A DNA stretch of 64,000 nucleotides from Azospirillum picis (GTDB lineage: Bacteria > Pseudomonadota > Alphaproteobacteria > Azospirillales > Azospirillaceae), in contig NZ_JAGINO010000020.1 of NCBI RefSeq assembly GCF_017876115.1, forward strand, positions 62,001-126,000. The letters are read 5' to 3'. The notes beneath the pieces were generated by a model. That model did not search any database. It saw only the letters and a program-made list of their open reading frames with translations, and had not been told where the DNA came from. Below, piece by piece: positions 26,676 to 35,187 of the stretch. The translations under genes were made by a program, and so were the position numbers. How positions within the stretch are numbered: the first letter of the stretch is position 1; each line of letters starts with the position of its first letter.

Positions 26676-27752
26676 TCAGTCCAGCGTGATGCGGGCGATC
26701 AGCGTCGGCAGGGTCTGGCAGCGCAGCAGCCCGTCCAGCGTCTGGTGGGCGGTCAGCCGCAGCGTCAGGGCGCAGCCGAACGAGTTCACCGCCAGCTCGG
26801 TCTGGGCCAGCGTGCCGGCGATGCTGGACGGCCGCGCGATGCTGTAGCCGGGCGCGCCGAGCTTGCCGGCCAGTGCGCCGTTGACCGGGGTGAAGCCGTC
26901 GACCTCCAGCGTCATCGGTCCCATGTTGCGCACCACCGCTTCGGAGCCGGGATCCTCCTTGGTGGCGTAGAGCTGGACCGGGATGGCGCGGCGCCGCGCA
27001 ATCCAGTCCTTCAGGGCCAGGTTGGCCAGGACCGCGTCGCGGCTCTGCAGCGCCGCCTCCATCGCCAGTTGGCGCAGCGCCGGGTCGTTGCCGCCGAGCG
27101 CCGCCTCGAAGGCGGCGAGGCGCACCGCCCGGTCGGGGCCGGTCATCCTGCCCCGCAGCTCGGTGATCTGGGCGGCGCGCGCAGCCTCCTCGGCCGCCCG
27201 CTGCGCGCTGTCGCGGTCGATCTGGTCGCGCATGCTCTTCGCCTCCGGCGTCCCGGCCATCACAATGCGGCCGGGCAGTTCGGCGGCCGGCCGGCCGATG
27301 CCGTCGAGGACCTCGGGGTTCTGCGGCGCGAGCGCGAGAGTCCAGCCGCCGTCGGCACGGGTGGCGAGCGCGGTGGCGATCCAGCTTTTGACCAGGCCGG
27401 GCTCCGCCGCCGGGCGCAGGACGGTGACCGGCCCGTCCCGGGCCTCGACGAGATAGGTCGGCGCCCCCAGCACCACCCTTGCCGTCACCCGCGCCACGGC
27501 TTGGGGCTCAGCCTGGGTCCGGGATGTGGGCGTGGCGGGGGCGGGCGGTGCCGGCAGCGGCTCGACCGCCACCGATTCGACGCGCCAGGGAGGCGGAACG
27601 AGCCGTTCGACCTGGGTGCGGATGGCGCTGTTGGTGAACGGGGTGGTGCCGTCGTCGGACGGCCCGGCGGCCTCTGCGGCGGCCGCGAACCAGAGGGCGG
27701 CCATGACCATCGCGACGCATCCCGTGAATCGCCCATGTGTCGGTCGCACCAT
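26676..27752 (-). CDS. Secreted hypothetical protein
   Basis: A 358-residue exported protein. The start at 27752 gives a typical signal peptide (MVRPTHGRFTGCVAMVMAAL, WFAAAAEAA) with GGAAGGGAT upstream; an in-frame extension back to 27893 has no such support. The middle contains a charged helical stretch (RDQIDRDSAQRAAEEAARAA) that could be a coiled coil, followed by a C-terminal globular part. No family recognised; periplasmic location inferred. Confidence 0.6.
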   Translation of the reverse strand: MVRPTHGRFTGCVAMVMAALWFAAAAEAAGPSDDGTTPFTNSAIRTQVERLVPPPWRVESVAVEPLPAPPAPATPTSRTQAEPQAVARVTARVVLGAPTYLVEARDGPVTVLRPAAEPGLVKSWIATALATRADGGWTLALAPQNPEVLDGIGRPAAELPGRIVMAGTPEAKSMRDQIDRDSAQRAAEEAARAAQITELRGRMTGPDRAVRLAAFEAALGGNDPALRQLAMEAALQSRDAVLANLALKDWIARRRAIPVQLYATKEDPGSEAVVRNMGPMTLEVDGFTPVNGALAGKLGAPGYSIARPSSIAGTLAQTELAVNSFGCALTLRLTAHQTLDGLLRCQTLPTLIARITLD

Positions 27753-28073
27753 CGTCGATCCCTTCCGCGCCGATCCCTTCCGCCGTCGCCGCGCTCCCTT
27801 CGCCCCTGCGGCGGAGCGCGCCCGGATCCGACGGGGGCACGCCGGCACTGGTATAGCGAAGGCGAAGGCAAGGGAAGCGGCATTTCCCGGCAACCGCTCG
27901 TCCGTCGGGTGTCTTCATTGCGCGCATGCGCCGGATTGTCGCGGCAATCCGCGACCATGGGTCGAAAAGGGCTTGGACGGCACACGCCGCTTGCAATATC
28001 GTCACACAAATGGATGTATTGGCCCCGCGAGAGCGGGCAAGTAACGCACAACGGATGGGGAACAGGATTTCCG

Positions 28074-28391
28074 ATGGCGGGCACGGGCGGAGGTAAGGAC
28101 GGGCCGGGGTTGGTCTGCCGCAACGTGAAAGTGAGCGGCCGCCGCACAAGCCTGAGAATGGAACCGTATATCTGGGATTCGTTGAAGGAAATCTGCGAGC
28201 GCGAAGGACTGACGCTGAACGACCTCTGTACCCAGATCGACGAACGGAAGGGGGAGGCGAATCTTACCGCGTCCATCCGCGTCTTCATCGTCAGCTATTA
28301 TCGCACCGCCGTCGTCACCCGCGGCTTTTCCGAGGACGGCCCATCGCCCCTGCTGCGCAAGGCGCTCGACGACGCGGTCCCGCTGGACTGA
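28074..28391 (+). CDS. Ribbon-helix-helix protein
   Basis: A 105-residue protein of the alphaproteobacterial RHH_4 type. RRTSLRMEPYIWDSLKEICE, followed by EGLTLNDLCTQIDERK, gives the strand-helix-helix, and ASIRVFIVSYYRT is the conserved C-terminal helix. Probably a DNA-binding regulator; target unknown. Start at 28074 with ACAGGA upstream. It is divergent from the secreted protein gene ending at 27752. Confidence 0.8.
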   Translation: MAGTGGGKDGPGLVCRNVKVSGRRTSLRMEPYIWDSLKEICEREGLTLNDLCTQIDERKGEANLTASIRVFIVSYYRTAVVTRGFSEDGPSPLLRKALDDAVPLD

Positions 28392-28448
28392 CGGTGGGCG
28401 GGGCGGTGGTCGCCCCGCTCCCCGCTGCAGCCGAACCGCGCGGCCGGC

Positions 28449-29327
28449 TCACCAGCGCAGGCTCGGCGTCGCGTAGGTCGGCATGTGGCCGGTGGCATCC
28501 GCCAGGGCGCGCAGGTTGACCGGGTTCACAGCTTCGCCCCACGCGGCCCCGCCCAGCTCTTCCTGGTGGATGCCGGCGGTGACCAGCGCCACGTCGATGC
28601 CGGCGGCGTTCGCCCCGGCGACGTCGGTGCGCAGGCTGTCGCCCACCGCCAGGATGCGGCTCTTGTCGGCGATGCCCAGCAACTCGAAGCAGCGCTGATA
28701 GACCGGGGCATGCGGCTTGCCGTGCTGGCGCACGTCGCCCCCCATCTGCTCGTAGCGGGCGGCCAGCGTGCCGGCGCAGATCACCATCATCGGCCCGACC
28801 ATCACCACCAGATCGGGATTGGCGCAGACCATCGGCAGGTTGGCGGCGCGGCAGGCGTCGAGCTGCGGCTGGTAGTCCTCCAGCGTCTCGCCGAAGGTGA
28901 CGATGCCGGTGTTGACGACGAAGTCGGCCTCCTCCGGACGCTCCACCACCTCGTAGCCGAGCCCATCGTAAATGTCGGTGTCGCGCGCCGGGCCGATGTG
29001 GAGGAGGCGCCGGCCGAGGGCGGCATGCCAGGGATCGTTGCGGTCGCGCAGGGCCTCGTAGGTCGCCTCGCCCGACGTCATGACATGGTGGTAGCGCTCG
29101 CGCCCCATCCCCATGCCGGCCAGCTTCTCGACCGCACCGGGGGTGCGGCGCGGCGCGTTGGACAGCAGGCACAGGGTCTTGCCGGCGTCGCGCATGCGGT
29201 CCACGCAGTCGGCGACGCCGGGATAGAGCTGTTCGCCGTCGTGCAGCACGCCCCACAGGTCGAGGATGAAGCCGTCGTAGCGGTCGATGACCTCGGCGAT
29301 GCCGGAAATCTGTCGGATGTCGGCCAT
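28449..29327 (-). CDS. TIGR01459-type HAD hydrolase
   Basis: A 292-residue phosphatase of the haloacid dehalogenase superfamily, NagD-like subgroup. Motif I is FILDLWGVLHDGE, with the second Asp replaced by Trp-Gly as in this subfamily; motif II is LLSNAPR; GKPHAPVY and the motif III/IV segment LAVGDSLRTDVAGAN follow. Natural substrate unknown. I start at 29327 (MADIRQISG), because residues encoded upstream are not family-like. It lies directly behind the glycosyltransferase gene. Confidence 0.87.
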   Translation of the reverse strand: MADIRQISGIAEVIDRYDGFILDLWGVLHDGEQLYPGVADCVDRMRDAGKTLCLLSNAPRRTPGAVEKLAGMGMGRERYHHVMTSGEATYEALRDRNDPWHAALGRRLLHIGPARDTDIYDGLGYEVVERPEEADFVVNTGIVTFGETLEDYQPQLDACRAANLPMVCANPDLVVMVGPMMVICAGTLAARYEQMGGDVRQHGKPHAPVYQRCFELLGIADKSRILAVGDSLRTDVAGANAAGIDVALVTAGIHQEELGGAAWGEAVNPVNLRALADATGHMPTYATPSLRW

Positions 29328-29367
29328 GGTGTCCGGTCGGTTGATGGAGGGGAAGCGGCGGGGAGGA

Positions 29368-30600
29368 TCAGCGGGGTTGCAGCAACTCCGCATAGACCGC
29401 CAGGGTGTCGGCGCACATGCGGTCCTTGGTGTAACGGTCGGCGACGAAGGCCATGGCGCGGGCGCCGATGGCGTCGCGCTGCTCCGGCGTCAGCGACAGC
29501 GCCTCGTCCAGCGCGCGGGCAAGCGCGTCCGCGTCGTCCGGCGGCACCACCCAGGCGGTCTCGCCGGGGATGACGGTCTCCTGGTAGGCGCCGATCGCCG
29601 AGACGATCACCGGCTTGCCCATCGCCTGCGCCTCGACGATCACCCGCCCGAAGGCTTCCGGCTCGCGCGAGGCGGAGACCACCACCGTGGACAACAGGTA
29701 GGCCGCCGCCATGTCGCTGCAATGGTCGGTCATCCGCACCACCCCGCGCAGGCCGGCGGCGGCGATGCGGTTCTCCAACTCCCCGCGGTAGCCGCTGCGG
29801 CCCTGGTCGGAGCCGACCAGCAGGGCGAGCACGTCCTTGCGCCCCAGCTTGGCCAACGCGTCGATCAGCACGGTCTGACCCTTCCAGCGGGTCAGCCGGC
29901 CGGGCAGCAGGATGACCGGCCGGTCGTCGGGCAGGTTCCACTGCTTGGCCAGCGTGACCAGCCGCGCCGGGCTGACCCGGTCGGGGGCGAAGACGGCACG
30001 GTCGATGCCGCGGTGGATGACGCGCACCCGCTGCGGGTCGACGTCGTAGTTGGACAGCACATGGTCGCGGATGAAGCCGGAGATGGCGATCACCCGCTCC
30101 CCGCGCGCCATCACCGAATTGTACCAGCGCTTCAGCCGGCCGCCAAAATTGTAGGGGGCATGGAAGGTGGTCATGTAGCGCGCGCCGGTGGCGCGGCAGG
30201 CCAGCCAGGCACTCCAGGCCGGGGCACGGGAGCGGGCATGGACGATGTCCACCTTGTACCGGCGGATGATGGCGGCGAGCCGGCGGGCATTGCGGCGGAT
30301 GACCAGCGGGTTCTTGGAACCGAGCGGCAGCGTCAGGTGGGTGATGCGTGCCCGGTCCAGCTCCCGCACCATAGGTCCGCCTTCCGACGCCACCAAGGGC
30401 GTGCCGCCTGCGGCCTGCAGCGCCAGCGCCATGTCGATGCAGCCGCGCTCGGCCCCGCCGGTGACCAGGGTCGGCACCACCTGCAGCACCGTCGGCGCCC
30501 GTCCGCCGGGCCAGGGTCCGCCCGCACCGGCGGGTTTCCCGTCGGCAGTGGCGTCGTTGCCGGGGAAAGGAGCGGTGGTAAGGTGGGGATCTAAGTCCAT
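29368..30600 (-). CDS. Glycosyltransferase family 4
   Basis: A 410-residue GT-B glycosyltransferase, probably in surface polysaccharide or glycolipid synthesis. VLQVVPTLVTGGAERGCIDM is the N-terminal nucleotide-sugar fold; the acceptor loop holds HARSRAPAWSAWL; the donor site has LLPGRLTRWKGQTVLIDAL and EPEAFGRVIVEAQAMGKPV with the E-x7-E pattern. Start at 30600 (MDLDPHL) is chosen because the upstream extension is Pro/Arg-rich and overlaps the promoter region of the divergent hydrolase gene. Confidence 0.88.
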   Translation of the reverse strand: MDLDPHLTTAPFPGNDATADGKPAGAGGPWPGGRAPTVLQVVPTLVTGGAERGCIDMALALQAAGGTPLVASEGGPMVRELDRARITHLTLPLGSKNPLVIRRNARRLAAIIRRYKVDIVHARSRAPAWSAWLACRATGARYMTTFHAPYNFGGRLKRWYNSVMARGERVIAISGFIRDHVLSNYDVDPQRVRVIHRGIDRAVFAPDRVSPARLVTLAKQWNLPDDRPVILLPGRLTRWKGQTVLIDALAKLGRKDVLALLVGSDQGRSGYRGELENRIAAAGLRGVVRMTDHCSDMAAAYLLSTVVVSASREPEAFGRVIVEAQAMGKPVIVSAIGAYQETVIPGETAWVVPPDDADALARALDEALSLTPEQRDAIGARAMAFVADRYTKDRMCADTLAVYAELLQPR

Positions 30601-30717
30601 GATGCCGGCTGCTCGCAAGGGGCGGCCCCGGAGGAATAGCGGGCCCGGCGCACCCGGTTCCGTCGAGGCCGGAGGTCCGGACCTTGAGGCCGGTGTCCGT
30701 TGTCGAGGGGGTACCGA

Positions 30718-31551
30718 ATGACCGAATCCGCAGCCGCCGCGGGCGGCGCGCACCATAGCCTAACGCGCGGTGCGGCGACCATAGCCTATTGCCACACCCC
30801 TGCCGGCCCGGCCGGGCAGGGGCTTCCCGGCGTGATGTTCCTGGGCGGCTTCATGTCCGACATGACCGGCGGCAAGGCAACCGCGTTGGAAAGATGGGCA
30901 GTGGCGCAGGGGCTGTCCTTCACCCGCTTCGACTACCAGGGCCACGGCGCTTCGAGCGGCCGCTTCGCCGACGGCACCATCGGGCTGTGGGCCGACGACG
31001 CGTTGGCTGTGCTGGACCAGGTGACCAGCGGACCGCAGATCCTGGTGGGCTCCTCGATGGGCGGTTGGATGATGCTGCTGACGGCCTTGCGCCGGCCCGA
31101 GCGGGTCGCCGGGCTGGTCGGCATCGCGCCGGCCCCCGACTTCACCGAAGAGCTCATGTGGGACATCTTCGACGAGGGCGTCCGTCGGCAGATCCTGGAA
31201 GACGGTGTCTGGAACCGTCCCTCGGACTATGGGCCGGAACCGCAACCGATCACCCGTGCCCTGATCGAGGACGGCCGCAGCCATCTGCTGCTGCGCAACC
31301 CCGGTGGCGGTCCCAGTGGTGCCAGTATCGCGTTCGACGGCCCCGTCCGGCTGCTGCACGGCCAACGTGATCCGGACGTTCCCTGGCAGCTCAGCCTGCG
31401 AATAGCCGAAGCGCTGACCGGTGACGACGTGAGCGTCACCCTGGTGAAGGACGGCGACCACCGTCTGTCCCGTCCCCAGGACCTTGATCTCCTATGCCGT
31501 ACCGTAGGCGCCCTGGTGCACCAAAGCGCCGGCGTGACGGGAAAGGCATAA
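30718..31551 (+). CDS. Alpha/beta hydrolase
   Basis: A 277-residue serine hydrolase similar to the ABHD10/BEM46-like group. The nucleophile elbow is VGSSMGGWM, the oxyanion segment is FLGGFMSDM, the acid is in LHGQRDPDVPW and the histidine in DGDHRLSRPQD. Substrate unknown. ATG at 30718, with GAGGGGG upstream. Confidence 0.85.
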   Translation: MTESAAAAGGAHHSLTRGAATIAYCHTPAGPAGQGLPGVMFLGGFMSDMTGGKATALERWAVAQGLSFTRFDYQGHGASSGRFADGTIGLWADDALAVLDQVTSGPQILVGSSMGGWMMLLTALRRPERVAGLVGIAPAPDFTEELMWDIFDEGVRRQILEDGVWNRPSDYGPEPQPITRALIEDGRSHLLLRNPGGGPSGASIAFDGPVRLLHGQRDPDVPWQLSLRIAEALTGDDVSVTLVKDGDHRLSRPQDLDLLCRTVGALVHQSAGVTGKA

Positions 31552-31620
31552 AAATCGTCGGAACGATGCAATCGAGGGCTTGCATCGCCGAAAGCCTCTG
31601 GCTATAAACCGGGCCTCTGC

Positions 31621-31711
31621 GGAGGGGTGGCCGAGTGGTTGAAGGCGCACGCCTGGAAAGTGTGTATACGTCAAAAGCGTATCGAGGGTTCGAATCCCTC
31701 TCCCTCCGCCA
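31621..31711 (+). tRNA. tRNA-Ser (anticodon GGA)
   Basis: All arms fold: acceptor GGAGGGG with TCCCTCC, anticodon stem CACGC/GTGTG around CTGGAAA (anticodon GGA), a long variable arm with ATACG/CGTAT typical of serine tRNAs, and T arm GAGGG-TTCGAAT-CCCTC. The CCA end is encoded. Its 3' end is the attachment site of the following island. Confidence 0.98.
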
Positions 31712-31712
31712 C
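31693..31712. repeat. attL, 20-bp direct repeat
   Basis: AATCCCTCTCCCTCCGCCAC, the 3' end of tRNA-Ser, recurs exactly at 46620-46639. The two copies bound the integrated island. Confidence 0.93.
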
Positions 31713-31718
31713 GAAATT

Positions 31719-31749
31719 AGCCCAAGCAATTGATTTGCTTGGGCTTTTT
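31719..31749 (+). terminator. Terminator brought in by the island at attL
   Basis: AGCCCAAGCAA pairs perfectly with TTGCTTGGGCT across a 5-nt loop, followed by TTTTT. It now ends the tRNA-Ser transcript in place of the chromosomal terminator left beyond attR. Confidence 0.9.
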
Positions 31750-31921
31750 CGTATCCAGAAAACGCCTTCCCCACAGTTTACCCCACATTTTTCGACGGAT
31801 TGACGCCGCTGTCAGCGGACGTTCGCGGACGGAAGCCCCTTTCCCACGGATCGCCGGAAGCTTCGCCTGCATTGGTGTTGCGCACCGCGGAGAGGGCAAG
31901 GCTAGAGAGTAGGGGCAAAAC

Positions 31922-32026
31922 AGCGTCCCCAGCGTCCGCAGCGTTCCCGCACTGGCTATCTAGTTCAAAAGGCTTGATAATACTGGGGACGTAGGTCGGA
32001 GTGGCAGCGTCCCCGCCAGCGTCCCC
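31922..32026. repeat. Iteron cluster at the left end of the island
   Basis: AGCGTCCCC occurs at 31922, 32006 and 32018, with one-mismatch copies at 31931 and 31940 and a reverse partial copy at 31985. A related palindrome AGCGTGGACGCT lies just downstream. The same 9-mer, mostly in the opposite orientation, clusters at 45016-45142. Likely binding sites for a replication or recombination protein of the island. Confidence 0.65.
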
Positions 32027-32212
32027 ATTTCGTTCCCTTGAAATCCACACGCGGAAGATGCATTCTACTGAGCGTGGACGCTTACGGGGACAGTAGTCTC
32101 CGGGCTGTCAGTGTCAGCTTGTTGCGCAGTGTCGCCTATAATGTTCCTCGGCGGGATCTTCATTCTTACAATGGTAATGCTGGTCATCAGCGACCGGAAG
32201 GGAGAGGTCACC

Positions 32213-32293
32213 ATGGGAACTAACGGAAACCTGTCAAACTTTGTTGTCGGTTACATCGCCAGCATCGCCGCAACTCTGACTCTGTCACCGTAA
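32213..32293 (+). CDS. Possible 26-residue peptide
   Basis: ATG at 32213 follows GGGAGAGG at ideal distance. The product (MGTNGNLSNFVVGYIASIAA, then TLTLSP) has one hydrophobic stretch. It is on the opposite strand to terL and converges with it. No relative known to me; reality uncertain. The remainder of 31,750-32,334 holds iterons only. Confidence 0.25.
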   Translation: MGTNGNLSNFVVGYIASIAATLTLSP

Positions 32294-32334
32294 GCGCCTA
32301 CAATACTTAAACGTGACAACATGAGTAGCTTCGA

Positions 32335-33927
32335 TCAGACGAAGAACTCATCGTCCGGCAAATCCAGATCGTAGATCGAGCCTCCGGCCTCGCCGTGCTG
32401 CGCCAGCGACACAGCGATGGCGCAGGCCACGGCACCGTCGATCCGCTCCCGTGCCTTGCCCTTGCTGAACAGCCGGTTGCCGGCCCGGTCGGTCTCCACC
32501 TGGATGTTGTCGAAGCACCAGCGCAGCACCTCATGCCCGCCGTGCTGGAACTGCCGCCCGATGATGGCGCGCTCCAGCTCCTTGATCGCCGGCGCCATCG
32601 TCACCCACCCCTGCCGCACCTCCACGGCCGGATAGCCGTCCTCGGTTAGCGTATTCAGCGTGGAGCGGGCCAAGTGCGGGTCGATGCCCACCGACACCAC
32701 GTTGAAGCGGTCGCACAGGTCGCGGATGCAGTCCTCCACCGCGCGGAAGTCGACCACGTTGCCCGGGGTCGGCTCGATCAGCCCGTCATCGGCCCAGCGG
32801 ACATAGGGCACCCCATCCCGGTCTTGCCGGCCGCGCAGGTTGTCACCTGGGCAGAAGAAGTGGGGCAGCACCGCATAGCCGGTGCCAACCCGCCAGCACG
32901 CCACCACCACCGTCAGATCCGAGTTGCTGGAGAGGTCCACCCCGAGCCAGCACGGGGCGCCCGCCAGCGCGTCGAGGTCGAGCGGCGCCGCGCCCGCGTC
33001 ATAGACGGGCATCTCCACGAACGGGTCGGTCGAGTGGTCGAGCCAGACGTTCAGATGCAGTTGCCGGAACGCCTCCCGATCGGCCGGCCGGTTCTCCGCC
33101 TCGCGGGCAAGCTGGCGTAGCCCCTCGATGTCGGGGAAGCCGTGGGCCAAGCCCGGGTTGGCCCGGTACCAGACCGCTTCATCCCGCCAATCGGCATCGG
33201 CCGCCGTCTCGAACAGCACCGGCAGGGTGCCGGGGTCGTCGATCTCTCCGCGGGCGACTCGGCGGGCATAGTCTACGATGTCGTGGGCGACGTTCTGCTG
33301 GCCCCGGCCGGCCGTGCTGATGACGACGCACAGGGAGCCGGGCACCTTCACCAGACCGGTGCGGATCACGTCCCACAGGTCGCGTTTGGGCCAAGCGTGC
33401 AGCTCGTCCACCAGGGCGAAGGTGGGGGTGGTGCCGTGGGAGCGGGCCGCGTCGCAGGAGATGGCGCGAAGCTGGCACCCGCTTTTGGGATGTTCGATCC
33501 GGTGCCGGTAGTCGATGAAGCGCAGCCGGTCGCCGATGCGTGGGTCCTCTCTGCAGATCCCGGCAGCCTCCTCGAAGCCAATGCGGGCCTGTTCGCGATC
33601 CGACGCGGCGAACAGCGCCAGCCCGCCGGGCACCCGCTCCGGGCCGATGGTGTGCAGCAGCCCCAGGCCGGCGCCCAGGCTGGTCTTGCGGCCGCCGCGG
33701 GGCAGCAGCATGACGACGTTGCGGACGATCCGCCGGCCGTCCGGGTGGCGCGGGCCGTAGATGCGGCGGACCAGGCGCTCCTGAAAGTCGGCAAGCTGGA
33801 AGCCGCGCTTGCGCAGGGTCGATTTCGGGTGGCGCAGCACGCGCAGGAAGTCGACGGCGCGTTGCCCATAGCCCAGCGGGTCGGGGATGTCGGAGCCGTC
33901 AGAGATCCAGGCCGGAAAGGTCGTCAT
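32335..33927 (-). CDS. Phage terminase large subunit (TerL)
   Basis: The packaging motor, 530 residues, of the Terminase_1/HK97-like family. ATPase: LLPRGGRKTSLGAG as Walker A region and FALVDELHAW as Walker B. Nuclease: LGVDLSSNSDLTVV, with further acidic residues SVGIDPHLARS and DGAVACAIA. Length is normal. It overlaps terS by 29 bp. Intact packaging enzymes argue against simple prophage decay. Confidence 0.93.
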   Translation of the reverse strand: MTTFPAWISDGSDIPDPLGYGQRAVDFLRVLRHPKSTLRKRGFQLADFQERLVRRIYGPRHPDGRRIVRNVVMLLPRGGRKTSLGAGLGLLHTIGPERVPGGLALFAASDREQARIGFEEAAGICREDPRIGDRLRFIDYRHRIEHPKSGCQLRAISCDAARSHGTTPTFALVDELHAWPKRDLWDVIRTGLVKVPGSLCVVISTAGRGQQNVAHDIVDYARRVARGEIDDPGTLPVLFETAADADWRDEAVWYRANPGLAHGFPDIEGLRQLAREAENRPADREAFRQLHLNVWLDHSTDPFVEMPVYDAGAAPLDLDALAGAPCWLGVDLSSNSDLTVVVACWRVGTGYAVLPHFFCPGDNLRGRQDRDGVPYVRWADDGLIEPTPGNVVDFRAVEDCIRDLCDRFNVVSVGIDPHLARSTLNTLTEDGYPAVEVRQGWVTMAPAIKELERAIIGRQFQHGGHEVLRWCFDNIQVETDRAGNRLFSKGKARERIDGAVACAIAVSLAQHGEAGGSIYDLDLPDDEFFV

Positions 33928-34300
33928 CGTCGTTTTCCGTGGGAGCGGCCTTGTTGCGGCTGGCCGGGGTCAAGCCCAGCTCGGCCGCCAGCCGGCGGCT
34001 TTCGGTCAGGGCCTGGAACATGGTCTGGAAGGCGGGATGCCGCCGCACCTCGCCCTTCGCGCTGGTGATGGTGTCGCCCTCGCTGGCAAGCGTCGCCTGC
34101 ATGCGGCGCACGGTGCCGGCGGCCAAACAGTAGGCTTCCAGCATGGGCAGGTCTTCACGGGTCAGCGTCTTGCGGGCACGCAGGCCGGGCACCACCCGGC
34201 GCCATTCGGCCTTGGCCTCGGCCGGCAGCCAGGACGGGGCCGGCGGCAGCCGGGCCAGCCCGCCGTCGATCGCCTTCAACTCTGGTTTCCGTCCACGCAT
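33899..34300 (-). CDS. Phage terminase small subunit, P27 family
   Basis: A 133-residue protein starting MRGRKPELKAIDGG, typical for the P27 family, with LPAEAKAEWRRVVPGL and the helical LEAYCLAAGTVRRM. It recognises the pac or cos site of the island's DNA. The acidic C-terminus (ENDDDDLSGLDL) overlaps the terL start. Confidence 0.92.
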   Translation of the reverse strand: MRGRKPELKAIDGGLARLPPAPSWLPAEAKAEWRRVVPGLRARKTLTREDLPMLEAYCLAAGTVRRMQATLASEGDTITSAKGEVRRHPAFQTMFQALTESRRLAAELGLTPASRNKAAPTENDDDDLSGLDL

Positions 34301-34412
34301 CGCCCCATCCCCTTATCCGATTTGCTCAATTCGCCTCTCTCGCGAGCGAGACCCCACACCGGTACCCGGCCCCATCCCAGGAAATTGGAGACCCCCTATC
34401 CCCAACCCCTTG

Positions 34413-34733
34413 CTATTCCTGCATTTTGCCGTGGGTCTTGCGATTGTGATGCAGCCGACAGAGCGTTTGCAGGTTGGACGGGGCAAGCCGCAGCTCGGGA
34501 CGCTCCCGGATGCTGGCCTTGTGGTCCACGTCCACGCCCTCGGTCGATCCGCACACCACGCAGCCAGGATGCGTCTCCAGATGACGGCGACGCAGCCGGT
34601 ACCAATCCGAGTCATAGCCGCGCTGGTGCCGGTTGGGCCGGGCGGCCTCGGCAGCCTTGGAGCAACGCGGGCACGCCCGGCCGGCAGGGACCAGGGCGCC
34701 GCATTTGCAGATGCGAGGGGGAGCGTACGGCAT
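34413..34733 (-). CDS. HNH endonuclease
   Basis: A 106-residue HNH nuclease. The zinc cysteines are CKCG, CPRC, and CVVCG with CRLHH; the HNH core is VDVDHKASI, LAPSNLQTLC, RLHHNRKTHG. In HK97-type phages such a protein next to the terminase takes part in cos cleavage. It lies between the capsid group and terS. Confidence 0.9.
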   Translation of the reverse strand: MPYAPPRICKCGALVPAGRACPRCSKAAEAARPNRHQRGYDSDWYRLRRRHLETHPGCVVCGSTEGVDVDHKASIRERPELRLAPSNLQTLCRLHHNRKTHGKMQE

Positions 34734-34748
34734 GCCGAAGCGGCCTCG

Positions 34749-35174
34749 TCAGCCCGGCGGGTTGGCGGTGGGGGCGTTGACCGGGTGCCCCAGGATCGCC
34801 ACGGCCCCCAGGTTCGCCGCACTGGCGTTGCCGGCCGGGGTGACGGTCAGGCGCTGGTACCGCTTGCCGCCGACATAGCCCAGCTTGCGGGCCTTGCCGT
34901 CGTCGGCCGCGGTGAAGCCGGCCAGGGCCTCGGTGCCCACCAACAGCGCGTCGGGCACCTCCTCCGCATCGGACAGGTTCGGCGCGTCGCCATGCTCCAG
35001 CTTCACGGCGAAGGTGGCGTCCGCATCGGCCAGCGTGCCGGTGAGGATGACGAAGGTCACGGAGCCGAAGCCCAGCCGATCCACGATGGACGAGACGATG
35101 GCGGTGTTGTCGGTCGGCGCCGTGCCGGGCGGGATGACGGTGACGGGGTGGATGTTGCTCATCAGGTCGCGCAT
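34749..35174 (-). CDS. Small phage structural protein, unnamed
   Basis: A 141-residue, strand-rich protein directly behind the capsid gene; I use the start at 35174 (MRDLMSNIHPVT). Segments such as FVILTGTLADADATFAVKLE and RYQRLTVTPAGNASAANLGA recur in HK97-type gene sets at this position. A decoration or head-surface protein is likely; a connector role is not supported by any motif. Confidence 0.65.
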   Translation of the reverse strand: MRDLMSNIHPVTVIPPGTAPTDNTAIVSSIVDRLGFGSVTFVILTGTLADADATFAVKLEHGDAPNLSDAEEVPDALLVGTEALAGFTAADDGKARKLGYVGGKRYQRLTVTPAGNASAANLGAVAILGHPVNAPTANPPG

Positions 35175-35187
35175 GGTCGCTCCTCCC

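Noticed and set aside
24213..28391. A very long plus-strand frame opposite the flavoprotein and envelope genes
   Set aside because: It is a GC-bias shadow; only its last 105 codons (from 28074) form a real gene, the ribbon-helix-helix protein.
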